DNA of 19,983 bases from Paenibacillus_AA sp045062745 (GTDB lineage Bacteria > Bacillota > Bacilli > Paenibacillales > NBRC-103111): NCBI RefSeq assembly GCF_045062745.1, contig NZ_JBJGED010000053.1, forward strand, positions 1 to 19,983. The letters are read 5' to 3'. Every line of letters starts with the position of its first letter. The stretch's first letter is position 1. A program made the position numbers and the translations under genes. The notes beneath the pieces are model-generated. The model was not told the DNA's origin and made no database searches. It saw only the letters and a list, made by a program, of their open reading frames with translations. Below, piece by piece: positions 14,497 through 19,983 of this stretch.

Positions 14497-15291
14497 TTAC
14501 CCTCCCTGAACGAACAATCGGCTGCGGGCGCTCCGCCACATGATCCAGATCGGCACGATCAGCCCGACAAACCAAATGAGCTGCAGGCCGAACACTTGAT
14601 AGACGGCGCTGCCGGTCACCTTACCCGTGAACACCGAGCCCGGCAAATACGTGATCGCCTGGAACGGAAGCACCTTCATCACCCACTCCAGCCAACCTGG
14701 AAAGAACGACAGCGGAATGATCAGGCCCGAGAACAGGTCGACCGCCACCCGTTTCATGCGCATAAGTCCCTCGTTATTTTCCACGAAAAAAGCAAACAAG
14801 CCCGTCAGGATGTTGATCTGAGAATTGATCAGGAAGCTGAACACAAGCATGACGAGGAACACGCCCCAGATGGACGGATCCGTAGGCAGCCGAACCGGGA
14901 ACAGCAGCGAGACGACGATCATGCCCGGCACCATAAATAAGAGCAGACGGAATAGCCCTTCTCCGAATCCTTGCATCATTTTCACATATAAATAGTTATA
15001 AGGCCGTATGAACTGGATCGCTACGCTGCCGTCGCGAATCTCGTTTGCGATCTCCCGGTCCAGGTTGTTGAAATAAAACGCCCGCGCCATCCAGGATACC
15101 GCCACGTAGGTCGTCATCTGCGTGACGGTCATGCCGCCCAGCGTCTCGTTGCCTCCGTAGATCGCTTTCCACAGGAAGTAATAGGCGCCGATATTAATGG
15201 CATAAATAATGATGCCGCTGTAATAATTGACCCGGTACGCCAGCATCATCAGGAACCGGATCCGGATGAGGTCGAGATAGGCGCTATACAT
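14497..15291 (-). CDS. ABC-2 type transporter permease (first of two)
   Basis: A 264-residue membrane protein of the same ABC2_membrane_6-like family as its neighbour, with about six hydrophobic segments (IIIYAINIGAYYFLW, LLLFMVPGMIVVSLLFP, FLVMLVFSFLINSQINI, VFGLQLIWFVGLIVPIWIM). The loop EIRDGSVAIQFIRPYNYLYV corresponds to the GEMDRVLTRP loop of the partner, so the two probably form a heterodimeric channel. Its start overlaps the ATPase stop by eight bases (ATGTATAG), with GAGG just upstream inside the ATPase gene, indicating translational coupling. Confidence 0.9.
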   Translation of the reverse strand: MYSAYLDLIRIRFLMMLAYRVNYYSGIIIYAINIGAYYFLWKAIYGGNETLGGMTVTQMTTYVAVSWMARAFYFNNLDREIANEIRDGSVAIQFIRPYNYLYVKMMQGFGEGLFRLLLFMVPGMIVVSLLFPVRLPTDPSIWGVFLVMLVFSFLINSQINILTGLFAFFVENNEGLMRMKRVAVDLFSGLIIPLSFFPGWLEWVMKVLPFQAITYLPGSVFTGKVTGSAVYQVFGLQLIWFVGLIVPIWIMWRSARSRLFVQGG

Positions 15292-16366
15292 ACGCTTTTT
15301 CCTCTTCCTTCTCGGCCGTCGGAGCTGTAGCGGCAGGCTCGGCCGAATCGTCCTTCGGGGCGGACGCCGAACCGGCCTTGTAGATTTCCCTTACGATATC
15401 GTCCGTATTAGGCTCGTGGATCTGGATGTCGCGAATGTCGACCGCGCTTACGACACGCGACAGCACATCCGAGACGTTCGCTTGCTCGAGCGGTACCCAG
15501 GCGGTGGCCGTATAGTCGTTCTCTTTGCTCCATGTCGCCCCCAGGCCTTGGGTCAACTCTACGAGCCGTTCCACGGAGACGTTCTCGTTCAGATGGAGGA
15601 CGAGCTCCTTGCCCTTGCCCCACGTCGTCTTCAGCCGGTCCAGGCCGCCGTCATAGATGATCCGGCCGTCGTCCAGCATGATGACGCGCGAGCACAAGGC
15701 CTCGATATCCTGCAGATCGTGCGTCGTGAGCAGAATCGTCGTGCCGTACCGCTGGTTCATCGACTTCAGAAACTCGCGAATCTCCGTCTTCACCACGATA
15801 TCGAGGCCGATCGTCGGCTCGTCCAGGAACACGATGCTCGGGTTGTGAAGGAGCGAGGCCGCCAGCTCGCAGCGCATACGCTGCCCGAGGCTCAGCTTGC
15901 GCACCGGCCGGTTCAGCAGATCCTGCAGCTGCAGCCGCTCGACCAGCTCGTCCAGCCTGACTTTGTAATCCTCGGCCGACACGCGGTATACTTTGCGCAG
16001 CAGCTGGAACGATTCGACTACCCCGATATCCCACCAGAGCTGGCTGCGCTGGCCGAAGACAACGCCGATGCCTTGCACGAATTTCTCCCTCTCTTTGAAA
16101 GGGACAAAGCCATTCACCTCGATGACGCCGGAAGTCGGGACGAGGATGCCCGTGAGCATCTTGATCGTCGTGGACTTGCCCGCCCCGTTCTCCCCGATGT
16201 AGCCGCATATTTCACCCTGGGGGATGGTAAAGCTAATATCCTTGACGGCGGTAATTTCCGTATATTGCCGACGGAACAAATCGCGGAGCGCTCCCTTCAG
16301 CCCTTCGCGGCTCTTGGACACCCGGAACTGCTTGCGTAGTTGCTCCACTCGTATGGCGGGCTGCAT
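15284..16366 (-). CDS. ABC transporter ATP-binding protein
   Basis: A 360-residue nucleotide-binding subunit for the two permeases behind it. Walker A is GENGAGKST (58-66), a Q-loop glutamine is near residue 106 (VVFGQRSQLWWD), the signature is LSLGQRMR (158-165), Walker B is IVFLDEPTIGLD, and the switch His is in LLTTHDLQD. Residues past about 240 form an accessory domain. The last 25 residues are a low-complexity Ala/Glu/Lys tail. It resembles exporters of the DUF990-permease group (often annotated as viologen, daunorubicin or multidrug type); substrate not known. Start: AAGGAGG seven bases before the ATG. It diverges from the LCP gene across 262 bases, raising the possibility of a wall-polymer or antibiotic-related role, but this is only context. 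Confidence 0.93.
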   Translation of the reverse strand: MQPAIRVEQLRKQFRVSKSREGLKGALRDLFRRQYTEITAVKDISFTIPQGEICGYIGENGAGKSTTIKMLTGILVPTSGVIEVNGFVPFKEREKFVQGIGVVFGQRSQLWWDIGVVESFQLLRKVYRVSAEDYKVRLDELVERLQLQDLLNRPVRKLSLGQRMRCELAASLLHNPSIVFLDEPTIGLDIVVKTEIREFLKSMNQRYGTTILLTTHDLQDIEALCSRVIMLDDGRIIYDGGLDRLKTTWGKGKELVLHLNENVSVERLVELTQGLGATWSKENDYTATAWVPLEQANVSDVLSRVVSAVDIRDIQIHEPNTDDIVREIYKAGSASAPKDDSAEPAATAPTAEKEEEKAYV

Positions 16367-16423
16367 CTAGATGCCTCCTTTTTTCTCGATTTCCACATTC
16401 TGTGTGCCAGGAATCGACATAAG

Positions 16424-16453
16424 TTGCAGGACGGTTTTCGAAAACTATATACT
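16424..16453 (+). promoter_or_regulatory. LCP gene promoter with internal palindrome
   Basis: -35 TTGCAG (16424-16429), an 18-base spacer and -10 TATACT (16448-16453). The start would be near 16460, giving a leader of about 170 bases. The spacer contains the perfect 12-bp palindrome GTTTTCGAAAAC (16434-16445), a natural place for a repressor to bind. The rest of the 16367-16628 gap shows no other clear feature; the promoter of the divergent ABC operon was not identified with confidence. Confidence 0.6.
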
Positions 16454-16628
16454 ATAGAAGAAACGATTGGCGTTCACGATCATTTAATATCCGATTCGAC
16501 ACATGCGTACATAGCTGCCGTCCATTTTCCCTCGCGTTACCCGATTCTTCAACAGTTAATGTTACACGATCGAGCAGCAAAGGAAAAGTCACACAACCGA
16601 GACACACAACTGCAAAGGAGTGGTGCCC

Positions 16629-18128
16629 ATGTGGAGGAAAATCCGGTGGATCGCCTTGGCGTTCACTGTGGTTCTTATAGGAGTAGTCGGCTATTATAGT
16701 TATTCTTTGATCCAATTCAGCAATCATATCCAGAAAAAAGGCGAAGATTCGATCTTCAGCCAATTCAATACGACGAATACGTCCGTCGAGCAGCCGGCCC
16801 CGCCGAAGTGGGAAGGCAAGGAGCGGGTGAACATTCTCCTCCTGGGCGGCGACTCCCGCGGGCTGGCCAAGAATGAGGTGCCCCGGTCCGACTCCAACAT
16901 GGTCATCTCGGTCGATCCGGTGACCAAGAAGGGCCATCTGTTCTCGATTCTTCGCGACACGTACGTGAAGATCCCGGGATTCGGCTCGGACCGGATCAAT
17001 GCGGCGATCACGCTGGGCGGTCCGCAGCTCGCGATGCAGACGGCAGGCGATTTGCTCGGGCTTAAAATACAGTATTACGTGTATACCGACTTCCAGGGCT
17101 TCATGGCGCTGGTGGATGCGATCGACGGCATCGACCTCGAAGTGGAGAAGGACATGAAGTATCATGACTCGGAAGAGCCGGAGTTCGACATCGATCTCAA
17201 AAAAGGCATGCAGCATATGAACGGCAAAACAGCGCTGCAATACGTGCGGTTTCGGCACGACGCCATGTCCGACTTCACCCGGACGGAGCGGCAGCGCAAG
17301 TTCATGACCGCGGTGGCCGACAAGCTGCAGTCGACCTCCTCGATCTTCAAGCTGCCCAGCATCTTGACGAGCATCGACCCGTATATCGAGACGAACATGA
17401 CGATTACGGATATGCTGAAGCTCGGTTCGCTCGGCTTCGATATCAAAGCGACCGGCGTCAAGGGCGTTCAGGTCCCGCCTATGGAGCTGCTGGAGGAAGA
17501 CAACGTCGGCGGCGCCTCCGTGCTCGCGGTCAATCCGCAGAAGCTGCAAAAGTTCGTGCGTGACGAGTTCGCCGGGCTGCACGATCCGGATGGCGCGACG
17601 GATACGGGGAGCGGGTCCGGCAGCAGCGTGAGTGGATCGGGAGGCCGGACGGGCAGCGTATCGGACGACGATGACGCCATCGTGAGGCCGAACGGCAGTA
17701 CGGGTACGGGCAGCGCGGGCGGGAGCAAGGCGACTGGCGGCAGCGGCGGGACGGGCAGCAAGGCCACGCCGACGCCGAAGCCGACGCCCAAGCCTACCCC
17801 GAAGCCTACGCCAACCCCGACGCCGGGGACGGGGACAGGCCACGGGTCAAGCGGCGGGGTTACGGCTGGCGGAGATGATGATGCGGAGGCGACCGTGAAG
17901 CCGGGATTAACGCCTCCGCCCGGCACGTACGACCCAGGCACCAAGCCTACCGTGACGCCGAAGCCGGGGTCGAATAGCCCAAGCCCGGGAGACGGCGGCA
18001 ACGGTAGTGCGGGTGCGACGGTGAAGCCGACCATGTCTCCGACGCCGGGTGCCACAGGAACAGGCAACACCGGCACGGGCTCAGGTACGATATCGATTAC
18101 GCCGATCCCTTCTCAGCGAACGTTATAG
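16629..18128 (+). CDS. LCP (LytR-CpsA-Psr) family cell-wall glycopolymer ligase
   Basis: A 499-residue, probably type II membrane protein: a short basic N-terminus, one membrane segment (about residues 7-28) and an extracellular LCP domain. LCP enzymes transfer undecaprenyl-linked polymers such as teichoic acids to peptidoglycan. Hallmarks seen: LLLGGDSRG (Asp75, Arg77), RSDSNMVISVDP, SILRDTYVKIPG (Arg109, Asp110), SDRINAAI (Asp121, Arg122), the YTDFQGFMALVDAIDGIDLE block, and YVRFRHDAMSDFTRTERQRK with the polyphosphate-binding Arg residues. From about residue 322 to the end the protein is low-complexity Gly/Ser/Thr/Pro-rich, which is unusually long. The ATG at 16629 is preferred over GTGs at 16620/16623 because AAAGGAG ends at 16620. 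It is divergent from an ABC exporter. Confidence 0.93.
   Translation: MWRKIRWIALAFTVVLIGVVGYYSYSLIQFSNHIQKKGEDSIFSQFNTTNTSVEQPAPPKWEGKERVNILLLGGDSRGLAKNEVPRSDSNMVISVDPVTKKGHLFSILRDTYVKIPGFGSDRINAAITLGGPQLAMQTAGDLLGLKIQYYVYTDFQGFMALVDAIDGIDLEVEKDMKYHDSEEPEFDIDLKKGMQHMNGKTALQYVRFRHDAMSDFTRTERQRKFMTAVADKLQSTSSIFKLPSILTSIDPYIETNMTITDMLKLGSLGFDIKATGVKGVQVPPMELLEEDNVGGASVLAVNPQKLQKFVRDEFAGLHDPDGATDTGSGSGSSVSGSGGRTGSVSDDDDAIVRPNGSTGTGSAGGSKATGGSGGTGSKATPTPKPTPKPTPKPTPTPTPGTGTGHGSSGGVTAGGDDDAEATVKPGLTPPPGTYDPGTKPTVTPKPGSNSPSPGDGGNGSAGATVKPTMSPTPGATGTGNTGTGSGTISITPIPSQRTL
17766..17825 (+). repeat. Pro-Thr/Lys coding repeat in the LCP tail
   Basis: Twenty codons of alternating Thr-Pro and Lys-Pro (TPTPKPTPKPTPKPTPTPTP, residues 380-399). 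At DNA level it is an imperfect six/twelve-base repeat with varied third positions (CCG, CCC, CCT, CCA), so it is maintained as protein rather than as a slippage-prone perfect repeat. It probably forms a stiff extended segment in the wall. Confidence 0.85.
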
Positions 18129-18207
18129 TACATATTGAGGGACAGGAAGTACAAAAACCACCATCTCACAGACACTTCGGCGATCGGAATACCAACAGCA
18201 CCACAGC

Positions 18208-18230
18208 ATAGCGGCAATTTTTGCCGCTAT
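18208..18230. repeat. Strong hairpin between the LCP gene and gsaB
   Basis: ATAGCGGCAA (18208-18217) and TTGCCGCTAT (18221-18230) form a perfect 10-bp stem with a TTT loop, 33 bases before the gsaB start codon. No T-run follows, so it is not a standard terminator. It may stabilise or end the LCP mRNA or influence gsaB. The rest of 18129-18263 shows no clear promoter. Confidence 0.6.
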
Positions 18231-18263
18231 TCGTGCGGTTGATCCAAAAGGAGATTCGAGCTT

Positions 18264-19586
18264 ATGTCCATGCAACGTCCACAATCCGAAGCGTTATATA
18301 AAGAGGCGCTCGAGCACATCGTCGGCGGCGTGAACAGCCCGTCCCGCTCGTTCAAGGCCGTCGGCGGCGGGGCGCCGGTATTCATGGCGCGCGGCGAAGG
18401 CGCCTACTTCTTGGATATAGACGGGAATCGCTACATCGATTACTTGGCGGCCTACGGCCCGATCATTCTCGGTCACGCGCATCCGCATGTGACGGATGCG
18501 ATCATAGAGGCGGCGAAGACCGGCACCCTGTACGGCGCTCCGACGGAATGGGAGAACAAGTTCGCGCGCATGCTGAAGGAAGCGATTCCTTCGCTCGACA
18601 AGGTGCGGTTCGTGAACTCCGGTACGGAGGCCGTCATGACCACGATCCGCGTTGCTCGCGCCTATACAGGGCGCAGCAAAATCTTGAAATTCGCCGGCTG
18701 CTATCACGGCCACTCGGACCTCGTGCTAGTGGCTGCCGGCTCCGGCCCGTCCACGCTGGGCATTCCGGACAGCGCGGGCGTCCCTTCGAGCATCGCGCAC
18801 GAGGTGATCACCGTGCCGTATAACGATCTGCCGGCGCTTGAAGAGGCCCTCCACCACTGGGGGGCGGACATCGCCGCGGTGATGATCGAGCCGATCGTCG
18901 GCAACTTCGGCATGGTCGCGCCGAAGCCCGGCTACCTCGAGGCGCTGTGCCGCCTGGCTCGCGCGAACGGCTCCCTCGTCATCTATGACGAGGTTATCAC
19001 CGGGTTCCGCTTCCATTATGGCGCGGCCCAGACGTACGCGGAGGCCGGCTTCGCGGACTACAGCACGGTCGAGCCCGATCTCACCGCGCTCGGCAAAATC
19101 ATCGGCGGTGGCTTGCCGATCGGCGCCTACGGCGGACGGCGCGAGATCATGGCGCAGGTCGCCCCGCTCGGCCCGGCTTACCAAGCCGGCACGATGGCAG
19201 GCAACCCGGCCTCGATCCGCGCCGGCATCGCCTGCCTCGAGGCGCTGGCCGCCCCGGGCACGTACGCGCGCCTGACGGCGCTCGCGACGACGCTCGCCGA
19301 CGGCATCGCGGACGCCGCCTCGCGGCACGGCATCGCGCTGACGGTCAACCGGATCGGCGGCGCCTTCTCGACGCACTTCTGCGACCATCCCGTTACGAAT
19401 TACGACGAGGCGCAGCAGACCGACGGCGAGCAGTTCGCGGCGTTCTTCCGCCTCATGCTCGACCAAGGCATCTGCCTCGCTCCTTCCAAGTACGAGGCGT
19501 GGTTCCTTACGACGGCGCACACGGAGGCCGACGTCACCTACACGATCGAGGCGGCAGACCGCGCCTTCGCGCAGATGAAACGCTAA
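18264..19586 (+). CDS. gsaB: Glutamate-1-semialdehyde 2,1-aminomutase (GsaB type)
   Basis: A 440-residue PLP enzyme that converts glutamate-1-semialdehyde to 5-aminolevulinate, the haem/tetrapyrrole precursor. Motifs: NSGTEAVMTTIRVARAYTGR, YHGHSDLVLVAAGSGPSTLG, DEVITGFRF (PLP Asp), and the Schiff-base Lys278 in LGKIIGGGLPIGAYGG. The opening LYKEALEHIVGGVNSPSRSF and LAAYGPIILGHAHPH match my recollection of GsaB, the second B. subtilis paralogue, better than HemL; no hemA-hemD genes are adjacent. The segment around residues 257-269 (TYAEAGFADYSTV) appears longer than in B. subtilis GsaB. Start: AAAGGAG about 10 bases before the ATG. It is followed by a strong terminator. The symbol hemL2 would also be acceptable. 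Confidence 0.93.
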   Translation: MSMQRPQSEALYKEALEHIVGGVNSPSRSFKAVGGGAPVFMARGEGAYFLDIDGNRYIDYLAAYGPIILGHAHPHVTDAIIEAAKTGTLYGAPTEWENKFARMLKEAIPSLDKVRFVNSGTEAVMTTIRVARAYTGRSKILKFAGCYHGHSDLVLVAAGSGPSTLGIPDSAGVPSSIAHEVITVPYNDLPALEEALHHWGADIAAVMIEPIVGNFGMVAPKPGYLEALCRLARANGSLVIYDEVITGFRFHYGAAQTYAEAGFADYSTVEPDLTALGKIIGGGLPIGAYGGRREIMAQVAPLGPAYQAGTMAGNPASIRAGIACLEALAAPGTYARLTALATTLADGIADAASRHGIALTVNRIGGAFSTHFCDHPVTNYDEAQQTDGEQFAAFFRLMLDQGICLAPSKYEAWFLTTAHTEADVTYTIEAADRAFAQMKR

Positions 19587-19593
19587 CCGACCC

Positions 19594-19641
19594 AAACACG
19601 AACATTGGAGGGTTGTCCAACTCCTTTGTTCGTGTTTTTTC
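19594..19641 (+). terminator. Intrinsic terminator after gsaB
   Basis: AAACACGAACA (19594-19604) pairs with TGTTCGTGTTT (19627-19637), with inner GGAG/CTCC pairing, and is followed by TTTC. Six T residues overlap the stem end. It begins seven bases past the stop codon. Confidence 0.92.
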
Positions 19642-19685
19642 ATGCCCCTCACGAATGAAAATCGTCTCATTCCCTTGCGGGAAAA

Positions 19686-19700
19686 AGGAAAACGTTTACT
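19686..19700. promoter_or_regulatory. cre-like CcpA site
   Basis: The 15 bases AGGAAAACGTTTACT match the classical cre consensus WTGNAANCGNWNNCW at all fixed positions except the second (G for T). It lies about 24 bases upstream of a promoter-like -35 box. The match is by eye, and no controlled gene is visible in the window. Confidence 0.35.
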
Positions 19701-19723
19701 TGCGGAAAACTGGGATCCATCTA

Positions 19724-19752
19724 TTGTACGGATTCTATTTTCGTGTTATTCT
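19724..19752 (+). promoter_or_regulatory. Possible sigma-A promoter
   Basis: -35 TTGTAC (19724-19729), a 17-base spacer and -10 TATTCT (19747-19752) in an AT-rich patch. It would drive transcription to the right, across the GC-rich segment and the heptamer array. No gene follows within the window, so it may serve a gene past the edge, an RNA, or nothing. Confidence 0.35.
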
Positions 19753-19906
19753 TAATATACTTTATTTGCTCTTCCTCCTCGGCCCATGGCCAAGCCTGGT
19801 TTGACTCTCAAGCCGGAAGGCATTGCAGCACCGGTTCCACGCCGCGTTTGTAATGCGGGCCTGCTCCCACTAGCGCCCGACCGTCGAACATGTCGTCCAC
19901 TTATTA

Positions 19907-19983
19907 ACCTTATACCTTATACCTTATACCTTATACCTTATACCTTATACCTTATACCTTATACCTTATACCTTATACCTTAT
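19907..19983. repeat. Perfect heptanucleotide tandem repeat, (ACCTTAT)x11, cut by the window edge
   Basis: ACCTTAT is repeated 11 times without a single mismatch (77 bases) up to the last base of the window, so the true length is unknown. A degenerate unit, ACTTATT, sits just before it (19899-19905). The unit length is not a multiple of three, and the repeat lies outside any recognised gene. On the other strand the unit is ATAAGGT. Confidence 0.97.

Larger units (their letters stand above)
19642..19906. other. Gene-poor stretch with promoter-like signals and a 30-codon frame
   Basis: No convincing gene is visible. A 49-codon plus-strand frame (19655-19804) lacks a ribosome site. A minus-strand frame of 30 codons (GTG at 19900, ATG at 19891, stop 19808) reads MFDGRALVGAGPHYKRG and ends in LQCLPA; it has no strong ribosome site and I do not recognise it. 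The left half is AT-rich and carries the cre-like and promoter-like sites listed separately. The right half is GC-rich, unlike the left, and may be a remnant of another element. Confidence 0.5.

Noticed and set aside
17766..17825. Phase-variable slippage repeat in the LCP gene
   Set aside because: Third codon positions vary and units are multiples of three, so it is a protein-level repeat not suited to on/off switching.
16452..17843. 463-codon minus-strand frame opposite the LCP gene
   Set aside because: It would cover the LCP promoter and conserved domain in antisense; composition is His/Arg-rich with no motif.
19655..19804. 49-codon plus-strand gene after gsaB
   Set aside because: No ribosome site before the ATG, and the frame contains the cre-like and promoter-like elements; the hydrophobic stretch is explained by AT-rich DNA.
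19907..19983. CRISPR array or telomere-like repeat
   Set aside because: There are no spacers between units, so it is not CRISPR; nothing else points to a linear replicon end.

Overview
The window looks like chromosomal DNA of a GC-rich, low-GC-lineage Firmicute, most likely Paenibacillus or a close relative. Supporting signs are strong AGGAGG-type ribosome binding sites, a Bacillales-style rRNA leader, a purine riboswitch, copper-amine-oxidase-like 'stalk' domains, and a gene order (moxR - DUF58 - transglutaminase - guaA - purine permease) that matches yeaC-yeaD-yebA-guaA-pbuG of Bacillus subtilis. The genus is an inference; I could not run a 16S search, and only 75 bases of 16S are present.

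Left part (1-4014, all minus strand): the 5' end of a 16S rRNA gene leaves the window on the left, preceded by a boxA-like leader and two tandem promoters. Upstream is pbuG (purine permease), with its own promoter, a guanine-type purine riboswitch and two stacked terminator hairpins. Upstream of that is guaA (GMP synthase). GMP synthesis, guanine/hypoxanthine uptake and an rRNA operon therefore lie together.

4015-10544 (minus strand): a cell-envelope block. It holds a secreted or anchored polysaccharide deacetylase with a stalk domain, then MoxR ATPase, DUF58 protein and a TgpA-like membrane transglutaminase joined by overlapping start and stop codons, then a small DCC-family thiol oxidoreductase.

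10647-13692: an AraC regulator diverging from a PhyH-type Fe(II)/2-oxoglutarate dioxygenase, then a BCP-type peroxiredoxin (minus) and a Uma2/PD-(D/E)XK protein (plus).

13705-16366 (minus): a three-gene ABC-2 exporter (ATPase and two permeases). Diverging from it is an LCP (LytR-CpsA-Psr) cell-wall glycopolymer ligase with a long Pro/Thr/Gly-rich tail (16629-18128). It is followed by gsaB, a second-type glutamate-1-semialdehyde aminomutase (18264-19586), and a strong terminator.

19642-19983 has no convincing gene. It carries a cre-like site, a promoter-like pair, a 30-codon minus-strand open frame, and a perfect seven-base tandem repeat (11 copies) that runs off the right edge. Most of the window is conserved housekeeping and envelope DNA. 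I found no defence system, prophage, insertion sequence or CRISPR array. The least explained elements are the heptamer array with its gene-free flank, the double-terminator riboswitch platform, and the palindrome inside the LCP promoter.
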